A stretch of DNA of 64,000 nt from Oceaniferula flava (GCF_016811075.1 NZ_JAFBGL010000001.1:310001-374000), one strand, 5' to 3'; positions 34,940-44,278 are shown, numbered from the stretch's first letter. Notes: a model not told the origin generated them from the letters alone. Numbers and translations: made by a program.

Positions 34940-35026
34940 GGCAAAATCGATTTGAGCAGGTGGCCTGTAAGGGTCACCACCACTACACTATTTAATAATT
35001 ACACTACACAAGAAGACTACACGACC

Positions 35027-36091
35027 ATGAGTTGGATTCAGGAAAACAAATTTGTCGCCGGATTGATTGGCGTCACTGCCGTCGTTGGCGGAGGAATTCT
35101 CTTTTTCGGTAATTCCCAAGGGAATGCCTATGAAGAGAAGATGGAAAGCTTTGAGACGCTGAAGGGTAAATACTCGACTTTGGAAAAGTCGACACCTTAT
35201 CCCAATGCTGAGAACCGCAAAGCCAAGGAGGAGGCGATGGCTACTTATCACCAAGCGATCAATGAGGTTCGCAAGGGGCTTAACAGCTATCGTCCGGAAA
35301 AATTGGAAACGCTCTCGCCCGAGCAGTTCAGTGACCTCCGTGTCGATATTAGCAAAAGCCTGCGAGCTAAGTTTGAGGAAGCTGGCACTACGCTGCCCGA
35401 GGAGACCGAGTTCGGATTTGAAAAATACGCCAAGAGCGCTATCAAGTCCGCAGCCACTCCGAAGTTGAACTATCAGCTCGGCGCCACCCAGTGGTTGCTT
35501 AGCAAGCTGGCCGAAACCAAGCCTGATGCGCTGGTAAATATCGTTCGCACACCATTGCCGATTGAAACCGGTAAGCCGGCCGCCGCTCCCGCACCACGAG
35601 GTCGAAATAATCGCGCCGGTCGTGCCAATGCCAACCGCAAGGGGGCACAAGGTGCCGCTCCAGATGGCCCTTACCAGCTGATGCCGATGGAACTCACTTT
35701 CACAGCTGATGAAGCTGCTGTTCGTGATTTTCTCAAGGAAATGGTAGGTTCTGATAAGTATTTCTTCGCCATCCGCAGCTTGCGTGTGCGCAATGAAAAG
35801 CAGACTGCCCCATCCGAGGCTGACGCGAATTTTCCAGCCCCAGCTGCAGCACCTGCTGCGGGTGATCCATTTGCCGGTTTCCCTGGTCTTGGTGACTCGG
35901 CGAACACCGGTGAAGGTGATGTCGCGGCTGGCGCTGATGATGCCGGCGCTGCACCAGCACCTGCTGCCAACAGTGGAGAGCAGATCCTGAAGCAGGTCTT
36001 GGGTGATGAAAGCCTTAACGTGCACATCGTTTTCGATATCGTGCTGCTGAAGCCCGTCAGTGAGCAAGCAGCTGAAACCGCAGCCAACTAA
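35027..36091 (+). CDS. Amuc_1100-like pilus-associated membrane protein
   Basis: About 354 residues, starting MSWIQENKFVAGLIG with one membrane helix (residues about 9-28). A coiled region, an alpha/beta periplasmic domain and a low-complexity Ala/Pro linker follow. Blocks shared with my memory of Amuc_1100 are LPIET near residue 183, 'LMPMELTFTADEAAV', 'YFFAIRSLRVRNEK' (Amuc_1100: YLFTVNSIRIRNER) and a C-terminal EQILKQVLGDESLNVHIVFD. Amuc_1100 is the Akkermansia protein reported to act on TLR2; the fold resembles PilO. The start is the ATG before MSWI; 25 upstream codons in frame are non-coding in character. An insertion rich in Gly-Arg-Asn ('PAPRGRNNRAGRANANRKG') is notable. Confidence 0.85.
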   Translation: MSWIQENKFVAGLIGVTAVVGGGILFFGNSQGNAYEEKMESFETLKGKYSTLEKSTPYPNAENRKAKEEAMATYHQAINEVRKGLNSYRPEKLETLSPEQFSDLRVDISKSLRAKFEEAGTTLPEETEFGFEKYAKSAIKSAATPKLNYQLGATQWLLSKLAETKPDALVNIVRTPLPIETGKPAAAPAPRGRNNRAGRANANRKGAQGAAPDGPYQLMPMELTFTADEAAVRDFLKEMVGSDKYFFAIRSLRVRNEKQTAPSEADANFPAPAAAPAAGDPFAGFPGLGDSANTGEGDVAAGADDAGAAPAPAANSGEQILKQVLGDESLNVHIVFDIVLLKPVSEQAAETAAN

Positions 36092-36142
36092 TCAATCATC
36101 ACCGATTATTTAGTCTAAACACCTTATACTATCACATTACCT

Positions 36143-37165
36143 ATGTCCTGGATTTCAGAAAATTACGAAAAGGCTGCCATCGGCGGAGCGGCAGTTGTCG
36201 CCCTTGCTTTCGGTGCCGTCATTCTTAAAAACAAAGGAGCAATTGATGAAGCAATTGTTCTTCCATCCGTAACGCCCAATAACGATGTGTCCGTTCCGGG
36301 CTCACTCGCTATCGAGCATGCACAGAGATCGCTCTCCGAGGTTCATGAGATTGCCGTTGGTGATCTCGATGGCCGCAAGGTCGATCTGTTCACCGGCGTG
36401 CCGCTTTTCTCCAAGAAAGACGACCCCAAGAACCCCGTCGATCTGTTGAAGAGTTCGCCCGTGCATGCAGGCATTCCCAATACCTGGTGGATCGAGGAAA
36501 ATATCGATCCTGGTTACGCAGACTCTCCTGAGCGCGATCCTGATGAGGACGGTTTCACCAACCGCGAGGAATACACGGCCGAGACTGACCCGAACGATCC
36601 AGCCAAGCATCCCAACCCCATCGCCAAGCTGAATGCTGTGGGAATCGAAACCACCGAAGTTCACCTGAAAGCCAGCGATTTTGGTGGTGGTCAGTTCACC
36701 TTCAAGTTGCAAACCAAGCTTGAGCGTCGTGTAAACAAGATGCCAGCCGAGCCCATCAAAGAGGGAACGGATATCGTCTTCGAAAAAGAACTGATGAAGA
36801 ACCGGTTCAAGTTCGTTCGTCTCGAGAAGAAGCAAGTCAAGAAAGGTGGGATCACTACCGAAGAACGCTTCTGGATCATCGAGGATAAGCAGTCTAACAA
36901 AAAGGGCGTCACCTATGAGATCGATCGTCAAGGTAACCCTGGCATTTTCGACAGCACAGTCGAGTTCCAACTCAATGCTCTTGGCCAAGAAGGTGAGACA
37001 TTCAAAGTGCCTGAAATGACCCGCTTCTCGCTGCCATTCGATGCCAACGCCACAGAAAAACCTTATCTGTTGAAGAGTGTCGATCGCATCAATAACAAGG
37101 TCGAAATCGAATATACCGACAAAGAGGGGAACACCAAAACACAGGTCCTCGACATCAAAAAATAA
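36143..37165 (+). CDS. Amuc_1099-like pilus-system protein
   Basis: 340 residues, again starting MSWI (MSWISENYEKAAIGG) with one membrane helix at about 10-30, then an extracytoplasmic domain. A calcium-binding-like acidic stretch is seen near residue 130 (DPDEDGFTNREEYTAETDP), similar to thrombospondin type 3 or EF-hand-like Asp motifs. The rest is beta-rich ('GGQFTFKLQTKLERRVNK', 'TYEIDRQGNPGIFDSTVEF'). It is the fourth gene of the Amuc_1102-1098-like locus. The common MSWI-x-EN start with the preceding protein suggests an ancient duplication or a shared targeting end. Function unknown; probably a PilP-like linker between inner-membrane parts and the secretin. Confidence 0.78.
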   Translation: MSWISENYEKAAIGGAAVVALAFGAVILKNKGAIDEAIVLPSVTPNNDVSVPGSLAIEHAQRSLSEVHEIAVGDLDGRKVDLFTGVPLFSKKDDPKNPVDLLKSSPVHAGIPNTWWIEENIDPGYADSPERDPDEDGFTNREEYTAETDPNDPAKHPNPIAKLNAVGIETTEVHLKASDFGGGQFTFKLQTKLERRVNKMPAEPIKEGTDIVFEKELMKNRFKFVRLEKKQVKKGGITTEERFWIIEDKQSNKKGVTYEIDRQGNPGIFDSTVEFQLNALGQEGETFKVPEMTRFSLPFDANATEKPYLLKSVDRINNKVEIEYTDKEGNTKTQVLDIKK

Positions 37166-37198
37166 CCCATTAACCAACAACTTGATCACTCGTGAGTA

Positions 37199-37228
37199 TT
37201 GACGAACGAGATGGATTGAAAATAATCA
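37199..37228 (+). promoter_or_regulatory. possible internal promoter of the secretin gene
   Basis: TTGACG (37199-37204) and TAATCA (37223-37228) are spaced by 18 bp, about 55 bp before the secretin ATG. The 117-bp gap is the longest inside the locus, which fits a second promoter for the abundant outer-membrane component. Confidence 0.4.
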
Positions 37229-37282
37229 AAAAATACGCTTCACAAACCTAGGTCAAGAAGTCAGAAACTATACACATCTATT

Positions 37283-39904
37283 ATGGAAACCACACCTACG
37301 CACCAACCTACACACACTACTCTCCTCGCGGGGAATAGTGATCGTGGCCACTCCGTGCTTCGGCACGTGAGCCGTAAGGCGGCGATCCTGATGGCCGTTG
37401 CTGCCGCTATGCCTGTTGCTATTGAAGTAGCACATGCACAGTCCAGCATCGCCTCCGGTGAAATCGCACGTCGCTCGCAGCTCGTTGTCGAGGCTGATAA
37501 AGCGCTCCTTTTGGGACGCAAAGCCTACGCAGAAAACGACTATGAGGAAGCTGTTAAACAGTATCAACAAGCTGTTAGCTTGCTGCCTCCTGGTCCAGCA
37601 CTTGCTGACCGCCGCCACTCCTACACCGGTCACTTGGGCGATGCTACTGTAGCACTTGCTCAGAAATACCGCCGCGTGGGTAAATACAACGAGGCTCGCA
37701 CCATGCTTGAAGGTGTCCTCGCCAAGGATCCTGCGAACTTCGCTGCCAAGAAGCAGCTGGAGTATCTTGACGATCCTATCCGCACCAACCCAGCTCTTGA
37801 CTACCAGCACACGCAAAACGTCGATCGCGTGCGCAAGGCTCTCTACATGGGTGAAGGATACTTCAACCTCGGCAACTTCGATGCTGCAGAAAACGAATTC
37901 AAAAAGGTTCTGCAAGTTGACAAATACAACACAGCCGCACGTCGCTGGCTTGAGAAGATTGCTTCTAAAAAGTCTGACTACTATCGCTCAGCTTACGACC
38001 ACACCCGCGCTCAGTTGCTTTCCGAAGTGGACCGCGCTTGGGAAATGGCCGTTCCTCCAGAGCTTCCTACTGCTCGTCCTGATGAAACACCAGAGGGCCC
38101 TGCTTACGGAGTTCAGTATATCAAGCAAAAGCTCAACAACATCATCATTCCCGTTGTCGATTTTGATAACACCACTGTTGAAGAAGCATTGGATTTCCTT
38201 CGCCTCCGTGCTCGTGAGCTCGATCCAGAGCCCGATGAAGGACGAAAAGGAATCAACTTCATCGTTCGCAAGCCTCGCACCGATGGTGCAGCTGCTGGCG
38301 GAGAAGCTGACCTCGCTGCTGACGCAGGAGCCGCTGCTCCTAACCCAGCCAACCTGCGCATCAAAGAGCTGAAGCTTCGCCAAGTTCCACTCGGCACCGT
38401 GCTTCAGTATATCTGTGACGCAACTCGCCTTCGCTACAAGCTGGACGAACACTCCGTTGTGCTTCTTCCTCTTGACGCACTTGAGGTTTCCGATCTCTAC
38501 ACCCGTTCATTCACTGTTCCACCAGATTTCATCTCCAAACTTTCTGGTGCTGAAGGTGGCGGCGACGGTGGAGCTGATCCCGATCCATTCGGTGGCGGAG
38601 CTGACACAGGTGGCGGCGATGCTCTCAAAGCACGTGCCGGCGCCAAGGAGCTTCTCCTTCGTAACGGTGTGAGCTTCCCGGACAATGCCTTTGCGAACCA
38701 CATCGCAGCGACATCCACTCTGCTGGTTCACAACACCCTGGGTAACCTCGACATCATCGAGCAGATCATCAACAACATGCGTCAAGGCGGTCCTCGTCAG
38801 GTGCGCATCATGACCAAGTTCATCGAAGTCTCCCAAGAGAACAGTGATGAACTCGGATTTGATTGGATTCTCAACCCTGTCAGCCTCAACGGTAGCAGCA
38901 GCTTCCTGAGTGGTGGTAGCACCGGCAACGGTTCAGCGCGTTCCATCGCAGACTTGGGTGATCCTTCGATCCTCGGCACTGGCGCAACTTCCGTTTCCAA
39001 TATCGCCACCTCCGGTCTTCGTAGTGGTGATTACGCAACAACTCGTAACAGCATCGACTCGATTCTGAACAACCCTGACCGCACAGCTCAGACAAGCAGT
39101 GTGGCTCCTGGTATCCTTTCCTTCACTGGTCTGTTCACAGACGGTGAGGTGCAAATGATCATGCGCGGATTGGCTCAGAAGAAGGGCACTGATGTGATGA
39201 CCGCTCCAAGTGTTCTCGCCCGTAGTGGTGAGAAAGCGACTATTGAGGTCATTCGCGAGTTTATCTACCCAACTGAGTATGAACCACCAGAACTTCCTAA
39301 CTCCGTGGGGGTGGGCACTGGCGATTCTGACACTGGCACCAGTGCAGCAATCTTCCCAGTGACTCCAGCAACGCCTACTGCGTTCGAAACACGGAACACA
39401 GGTGTAACTCTTGAAATCGAGCCAACCATCGGTGAAAACAACTACACCATCGACCTCCGCTTTGCTCCTGAGCTGGTTGAGTTCGAAGGCTTCATCAACT
39501 ACGGTAGCCCAATTCAGAGCCCATCCACAGATGCTCTCGGTAACCCGATCTCAATCACCATCACAGAAAACCGCATCGAGATGCCAGTCTTCTCAACCCG
39601 CCGCGTGACAACTGCGCTGACCATCTATGATGGTTACACCGTTGCCGTTGGTGGTCTGATGAGTGAAGATGTGCAAAACGTGCAGGACAAGGTGCCAATA
39701 CTTGGTGACCTTCCAATCATCGGACGCCTCTTCCAGAGCAAGTCCGAAAGCCGCATCAAGAGTAACCTGATCATCTTCGTGACTGCTCAGATTATCGATG
39801 CTGCTGGTTCTCCGATCAACAACACTGCTGCACCATCTGCAGCTGGCACCGGAGGAGCTGCTGGAGCACCAGCTGATGGCCCAGGTCTTCTGCCTACGCC
39901 TTAA
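37283..39904 (+). CDS. Amuc_1098-like secretin (type IV pilus/type II secretion outer-membrane pore)
   Basis: 873 residues. An unusually long N terminus precedes the signal peptide core (AILMAVAAAMPVAIEVAHA, residues 36-54). TPR-like repeats follow at about 70-240 ('KALLLGRKAYAENDYEEAV', 'EGYFNLGNFDAAENEFKKV'). N-domain/secretin-like segments with acidic low-complexity insertions span about 290-460. The C-terminal secretin domain ends with 'YTVAVGGLMSEDVQNVQ' and 'VPILGDLPIIGRLFQS' near 790-820. It would form the outer-membrane ring. Codons look biased to T-ending forms (GCT, CCT, GGT) compared with neighbours, a pattern seen in highly expressed genes. A strong terminator follows. Confidence 0.9.
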   Translation: METTPTHQPTHTTLLAGNSDRGHSVLRHVSRKAAILMAVAAAMPVAIEVAHAQSSIASGEIARRSQLVVEADKALLLGRKAYAENDYEEAVKQYQQAVSLLPPGPALADRRHSYTGHLGDATVALAQKYRRVGKYNEARTMLEGVLAKDPANFAAKKQLEYLDDPIRTNPALDYQHTQNVDRVRKALYMGEGYFNLGNFDAAENEFKKVLQVDKYNTAARRWLEKIASKKSDYYRSAYDHTRAQLLSEVDRAWEMAVPPELPTARPDETPEGPAYGVQYIKQKLNNIIIPVVDFDNTTVEEALDFLRLRARELDPEPDEGRKGINFIVRKPRTDGAAAGGEADLAADAGAAAPNPANLRIKELKLRQVPLGTVLQYICDATRLRYKLDEHSVVLLPLDALEVSDLYTRSFTVPPDFISKLSGAEGGGDGGADPDPFGGGADTGGGDALKARAGAKELLLRNGVSFPDNAFANHIAATSTLLVHNTLGNLDIIEQIINNMRQGGPRQVRIMTKFIEVSQENSDELGFDWILNPVSLNGSSSFLSGGSTGNGSARSIADLGDPSILGTGATSVSNIATSGLRSGDYATTRNSIDSILNNPDRTAQTSSVAPGILSFTGLFTDGEVQMIMRGLAQKKGTDVMTAPSVLARSGEKATIEVIREFIYPTEYEPPELPNSVGVGTGDSDTGTSAAIFPVTPATPTAFETRNTGVTLEIEPTIGENNYTIDLRFAPELVEFEGFINYGSPIQSPSTDALGNPISITITENRIEMPVFSTRRVTTALTIYDGYTVAVGGLMSEDVQNVQDKVPILGDLPIIGRLFQSKSESRIKSNLIIFVTAQIIDAAGSPINNTAAPSAAGTGGAAGAPADGPGLLPTP

Positions 39905-39932
39905 GTTGGAACACTAGCAACCAATCATTCAA

Positions 39933-39971
39933 CCCTGACCGTGGTGACGCGGTCAGGGCTTTTGTTTTTTT
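39933..39971 (+). terminator. rho-independent terminator of the pilus-like locus
   Basis: CCCTGACCG (39933-39941) and CGGTCAGGG (39950-39958) form a perfect 9-bp stem with an 8-base loop, followed by a run of T (CTTTTGTTTTTTT). It separates the secretin gene from coaE. Confidence 0.9.
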
Positions 39972-40077
39972 GTGTATGTGGTTTTCGAATCGGCACGGTG
40001 CCGGTTTCTTCTCGGCTTGCCCCTTGGCGCTTGCTTGGCTAGGTTTTTTCATCAGTCGCAGGTGGCTGTTGAATTTT

Positions 40078-40698
40078 ATGACGAACTCGCAATTAACGAT
40101 CCTTGGGCTCAGTGGGGGAATTGCCACAGGGAAGTCGACCTGTGCCAAGGTTCTATTGGATCTTTTGCCAGAGACCGTCCTTTTTGATGCCGATGCCTGT
40201 GTTCGCGATCTCTATCAGCGTGATACTGTGCTTCGGGCTTTAGCCGCTCACTTTGGTGACGGCCTATTTAGCGATGGTGGAGAAATCAACAAAGGGCTGT
40301 TGCGTGAGCGGGCGTTTTCAAATCCAGCCGACAAGCAATTTCTGGAAGATCTCTTTCATCCCTTGGTGCGTCAGGAATGTCTTGCATTGCTGGCTCAAAC
40401 GGTTAAAAACAGTCAGTCTCGCCTGTTCGTTGCGGATGTCCCTCTCCTGTTTGAGAACGGATTTGATTTTGGTCAGTCGACCAATTTGCTGGTAGCTACC
40501 AGTAGAAATACTCAAGTCAATCGACTGAGGCAACGGAACAATTGGGATGCCAACACGGTGCAATCTGTGCTCTCATCGCAGATGCCTATCGAGTCCAAGT
40601 TTGCCTTGGCCGATGTGGTGATCTGGAATGAGGGGCCGGTTAAAACACTGCGCAGCCAATGCCGCCGTTACCTCAATTCCCTCAATTTGAATCTTTAA
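40078..40698 (+). CDS. coaE: dephospho-CoA kinase
   Basis: About 206 residues with P-loop LGLSGGIATGKSTCAKVL near residue 10, 'VLFDADACVRDLY' and 'FVADVPLLFENGFD' in the usual CoaE order. It phosphorylates dephospho-CoA, the last step of CoA synthesis, in the cytoplasm. The start is the ATG before TNSQLTI; the frame is open 36 codons further upstream, into the terminator region. As in Akkermansia, where I recall coaE and rho next to the Amuc_1098 gene, it follows the secretin. Confidence 0.92.
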   Translation: MTNSQLTILGLSGGIATGKSTCAKVLLDLLPETVLFDADACVRDLYQRDTVLRALAAHFGDGLFSDGGEINKGLLRERAFSNPADKQFLEDLFHPLVRQECLALLAQTVKNSQSRLFVADVPLLFENGFDFGQSTNLLVATSRNTQVNRLRQRNNWDANTVQSVLSSQMPIESKFALADVVIWNEGPVKTLRSQCRRYLNSLNLNL

Positions 40699-40810
40699 GG
40701 TTCATTATTGAGCCAGCCATCCGGCGCGTCGAACCATAGCTCATACCAAGCCGGAGATTTCATCCCGATTCGTGCCCTTTGCCACCTACACTTTTCCCAA
40801 CCATTTCCCC

Positions 40811-42235
40811 ATGACCGACAAGCCAGAAACCAACGAAGACGCCAAAGAGGCTGCATCCGATGATATCGATCAATCGGCTGCCCAATCAGCTCCAGCCTCG
40901 GCTTCCGACCAGACTGCTGAAAAACCAGATTCAGAAACTCAGGAAGAGGCAAAACCCTTAATGCCTGATTTGCCAAAATCGATCAATATTAACGAGTTTC
41001 GTGAGAAGCCCTTGTCGGAGATCTATAGCCTGTTAGAAGCTCTGCCAGTGAAGATCCCAGCCAAGGCCTCCAAGAGTCAACTGATTTTCGAATTGGTTGC
41101 TTTTTATGGACGTGAAGGAGTCGAGCTCGAGGGCGAGGGGATTCTAGAGCAGGCGAAGGATAATTACGCTATGCTGCGTGATCCGGTTAAAAGTTTCAAG
41201 ACGTCACCCGACGATCTCTACATCAATGGTAACCTGATCCGCGAACATGGATTGTTAGTGGGCCAGAAAATTAAAGTGCGTTTACGTGGGCCTAAAGGGC
41301 GGGATAAATACATTTCAGCCAGTGAGGTAGTGGAAATTGAAGGGATGCCAACGGATGAATATAAAAAGCCAAAAAGCTTCGATCATCTTACCGCGATGTT
41401 CCCTGACCGTCGAATTATTCTTGAGAACGTAGAGACCGGTATGACCCCTCGCGTGCTCGATCTTGTGGCACCTCTGGGTAAAGGACAGCGTGGATTGATT
41501 GTTGCTCCGCCACGTGGAGGTAAGACGATTGTGCTGAAGCAAATTGCCAAATCCATTCAGCTCAATCACCCGGAAGTGGAATTGATTATCCTGCTGCTCG
41601 ATGAGCGGCCAGAAGAGGTCACTGATTTTGAGGAAACCGTGGATGCTGAGGTGTTTAGCTCAACCTTTGATGAGCCTTCGAAACGTCACGCACAGGTTTC
41701 GGATCTGGTCATGGAGCGTGCCAAGCGATTGGTCGAGCTCGGTAAGGATGTGGTTCTTCTGTTAGATAGTTTGACGCGACTTGCCAGGGGGCATAACAAC
41801 ACTCAGCGTAATGGTCCGATTGGTTCCGGTGGCTTGAGTCCTGCCGCCCTTCAGCAAAGCCGTAAATTCTTTGGCGCTGCGAGGAACTGTGAGGAAGGTG
41901 GGAGCTTGACAATTTTGGCCACAGCTCTGATTGAAACTGAATCCAAGATGGATGAGGTGATCTTCGAGGAGTTCAAGGGCACCGGCAACATGGAGGTGCG
42001 TTTGGATCGCGAGCTTGCGGAGCAGCGGATCTACCCGGCGATCCATATCCCACAGAGTGGCACTCGAAATGACGACCGACTCTATCACCCTGATGAAATG
42101 GCTAAGGTGCTCGAGATTCGCCGCCAGTTGGCCTCTCTTCCGGTTGGCGAAGCCATCGAAACACTACTTAAAAACCTGAGAAGAACGGGGACTAATGCGG
42201 AGCTGCTGCTCAGTGGATTGACCATCGGTCGCTAA
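40811..42235 (+). CDS. rho: transcription termination factor Rho
   Basis: About 474 residues. An acidic, Ala/Ser-rich N-terminal extension of about 60 residues is followed by the Rho N-terminal domain ('[19 protein letters not shown]'), the RNA-binding cold-shock-like domain ('[19 protein letters not shown]') and the hexameric ATPase. The P-loop APPRGGKT lies near residue 234, then '[15 protein letters not shown]', '[16 protein letters not shown]' and '[21 protein letters not shown]'. It terminates transcription at unstructured C-rich RNA. The ATG at 40811 is preferred; a GTG 13 codons upstream is possible. Confidence 0.95.
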   Translation: MTDKPETNEDAKEAASDDIDQSAAQSAPASASDQTAEKPDSETQEEAKPLMPDLPKSININEFREKPLSEIYSLLEALPVKIPAKASKSQLIFELVAFYGREGVELEGEGILEQAKDNYAMLRDPVKSFKTSPDDLYINGNLIREHGLLVGQKIKVRLRGPKGRDKYISASEVVEIEGMPTDEYKKPKSFDHLTAMFPDRRIILENVETGMTPRVLDLVAPLGKGQRGLIVAPPRGGKTIVLKQIAKSIQLNHPEVELIILLLDERPEEVTDFEETVDAEVFSSTFDEPSKRHAQVSDLVMERAKRLVELGKDVVLLLDSLTRLARGHNNTQRNGPIGSGGLSPAALQQSRKFFGAARNCEEGGSLTILATALIETESKMDEVIFEEFKGTGNMEVRLDRELAEQRIYPAIHIPQSGTRNDDRLYHPDEMAKVLEIRRQLASLPVGEAIETLLKNLRRTGTNAELLLSGLTIGR

Positions 42236-42378
42236 GGGGCGGCCGTGTTTCATGCGCAGAAACCGAAGTGTGTGCTGGGGTTAGTGACTAAGTTTGAGAT
42301 TGTCTCTTGACCGATGCGGCGGATGATGTTTTTTCAAAGACGCAAGCAACTGGTGCCCCCCAGTATTGTTTCATGTAA

Positions 42379-42390
42379 GTGCAAATGCAC
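42379..42390. promoter_or_regulatory. perfect palindrome upstream of the PEP-CTERM gene
   Basis: GTGCA-AA-TGCAC is a perfect inverted repeat ending 22 bp before the ATG, in an AT-rich leader that also contains CATATTAC. It could be an operator; it may also be chance. Confidence 0.3.
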
Positions 42391-42412
42391 AAATCCATAT
42401 TACGACTTAATA

Positions 42413-43045
42413 ATGAATAACTTATATACAAGAGGACGATATTCCGCTCAGGTGCTCGCTACAGGCGCTATTCTTCTTGCCTCTGGATTAGTTTGCCAGA
42501 CAGCAAATGCAGCTCTTCTCATTACCTTTTACCAAGACGGTTCTGATGTGAAGGCCGTGACCAGTGGTGAACTCAGCGTTGGCACAGGCACTTTGCAAGT
42601 AGCCGATTCTTCAGCACTGCTAGACGGCTCGTCCACCAGTCTGCAAGGGGTGCATGCCAGGTCGGATCAGTCGACCTATGATATCTACAGCGGTGGTTCT
42701 TCAACTGATTCCGATCTGATCGCTAGCCCTGATTACTTCACCGGAGATACTTTTGGTTACACAGGAACACAGGTGATTGCGAATGATGATATCGAGTCTT
42801 TCGATGGCTTGGATGACGACAATCAAATCGTCAACGTTCTGAACCCCAGCACGACTTGGGTTTGGGAAAATACGACTCTGTCTGACATCGGTCTCGGTGG
42901 GCTCTCAACCACTTCTGAGGTGGTCTACACTTCGTCCGCAGGGGATACCATTTCCTTCGCTAGCACGACCAGTGTTCCTGAGCCCAGCAGCATTCTGATG
43001 CTTGCTCTTGGTGCCGTTGGCTTTACGCTTCGCCGCCGCCGCTAG
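42413..43045 (+). CDS. PEP-CTERM sorting-domain protein
   Basis: About 210 residues. A signal peptide (cleavage near QTANA at 30) is followed by a Ser/Thr/Asp-rich mature domain ('GTLQVADSSALLDGSSTS', 'DNQIVNVLNPSTTWVWEN'). The C-terminal sorting signal has VPEPSS, a hydrophobic helix (ILMLALGAVGFTL) and the basic tail RRRR. Such proteins are recognised by an exosortase (EpsH/XrtA type) and are linked to exopolysaccharide-associated surfaces. No exosortase gene is in this window. The frame extends upstream, but MNNLYTRGRYSAQ is the natural start. A strong terminator follows. Confidence 0.88.
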   Translation: MNNLYTRGRYSAQVLATGAILLASGLVCQTANAALLITFYQDGSDVKAVTSGELSVGTGTLQVADSSALLDGSSTSLQGVHARSDQSTYDIYSGGSSTDSDLIASPDYFTGDTFGYTGTQVIANDDIESFDGLDDDNQIVNVLNPSTTWVWENTTLSDIGLGGLSTTSEVVYTSSAGDTISFASTTSVPEPSSILMLALGAVGFTLRRRR

Positions 43046-43094
43046 GCGACGTCGCCGTTGCCTGCATTTGCTGCGACGGTCAATTTTACTTTCC

Positions 43095-43134
43095 AAGGTG
43101 ATGGGTTTACGCCCATCACCTTTTTTGTTTTTGG
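43095..43134 (+). terminator. rho-independent terminator after the PEP-CTERM gene
   Basis: AAGGTGATGGG (43095-43105), loop TTTACG, CCCATCACCTT (43112-43122), then TTTTGTTTTT. A perfect 11-bp stem. Confidence 0.92.
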
Positions 43135-43180
43135 ATATTTCGCTTTTTTCCCAGCCTTATTCAGCGCATGTTCTCTGTGA

Positions 43181-44236
43181 ATGATCAGTAACAAAGAGGA
43201 TCTCAGCGCTTTTCTCACTGGGCGCCCAGAACAAGAGGTGAGGGTCTGTGCGGTCGATACAGAGGCCGATAGTTTGCACCGCTACAGTGAAAGTTTGTGC
43301 TTGGTGCAGTTTAGCGATGGCGTGGATCACGTGTTGATCGACCCCTTGGCGATCGATGACTTGTCAGACCTGAAGACCTACTTGGAGACGGCAACGTGTT
43401 GGATGCACGGTGCGGATTACGATATGCACATGCTCAAGCAAAACTTGGGGATGATTCCGCCGGTGGTGTATGATACCCAGATCGGAGCACGCTTACTGGG
43501 TGTGCGAAAGTTTGGTTACGGAAATCTCGTCGAGCATTACATGGGCGTGGAGTTGGAAAAGACGTCGCAGAAGGCGGATTGGGCTAAGCGTCCATTAACT
43601 CCTGTGATGGAGGAGTATGCTCTGAATGACGTCGTTTATCTGCTGCCGATGGCTGAGATGATCGTCTCTCAGCTGAAAGAAAAAGGTCGCTATGAATGGT
43701 TTACCGAAAGCTGTGTGGCGGCGCGCGACAAGGCTCTTGAGAGGAAGGCTGAGAAGACCGACCGCTGGAGGATCAAGGGTAGTGGGAAGTTGGACCCCAA
43801 GGGCTTAACTTTCCTTCGTGCTCTGTGGAACTGGCGTGATTCCGAGGCAGAAAGCTGGGATCGTCCACCATTCATGGTCGCTGGAAATAAGCAACTGCTC
43901 GATTGGGTGGCCGACCTTTCAGAGGGGCGTAGTCCTAAGATGCCACGACACTACCGCTCCAGCCGGGTGAAGGCATTCCATGCTGCCGTGGCCAAGGCCA
44001 AGGAGGTTCCTGCTGAGGAAATGCCGCAAAAGATTCGCGGCAAGAGACGTCGCAAAGATCCTGATTTTGATAGTAAATTGGATGCTTTGATGGCCAAGCG
44101 TGACCGTATTGCTGAAGAGCTCGATATCGATAGCTCGTTGATCGCTGCTCGGGCTGCGTTAGAGGCGCTCGCTGGCGAACATGAAGGTGCAGCTGAGCAA
44201 TTACTTCCATGGCAGCGGAATCTGCTTGGCATTTGA
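43181..44236 (+). CDS. rnd: ribonuclease D-like 3'-5' exonuclease with HRDC domain
   Basis: 351 residues. The DEDDy exonuclease residues are visible: VDTEADS near residue 26 (Asp, Glu), HGADYDMHML near 78 (Asp) and YALNDVVYL near 146 (Tyr-x3-Asp). An HRDC domain follows at about 210-280 ('FLRALWNWRDSEAESWDRP', 'LLDWVADLSEGRSPKMPRH'). The C-terminal 70 residues are a basic and charged extension. It would trim the 3' ends of tRNA and other RNAs. There is no Shine-Dalgarno motif. The zinc-ribbon gene follows after 42 bp. Confidence 0.9.
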   Translation: MISNKEDLSAFLTGRPEQEVRVCAVDTEADSLHRYSESLCLVQFSDGVDHVLIDPLAIDDLSDLKTYLETATCWMHGADYDMHMLKQNLGMIPPVVYDTQIGARLLGVRKFGYGNLVEHYMGVELEKTSQKADWAKRPLTPVMEEYALNDVVYLLPMAEMIVSQLKEKGRYEWFTESCVAARDKALERKAEKTDRWRIKGSGKLDPKGLTFLRALWNWRDSEAESWDRPPFMVAGNKQLLDWVADLSEGRSPKMPRHYRSSRVKAFHAAVAKAKEVPAEEMPQKIRGKRRRKDPDFDSKLDALMAKRDRIAEELDIDSSLIAARAALEALAGEHEGAAEQLLPWQRNLLGI

Positions 44237-44278
44237 CGGGCCTCAGGCTTGCATGACTGCGATCGCTTTTTTCCTATC

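Noticed and set aside
37656-38372. 238-residue overlapping frame on the same strand inside the secretin gene
   Set aside because: Ser/Thr/Leu-rich out-of-frame translation caused by the T-ending codon bias of the secretin gene; no domain is visible.
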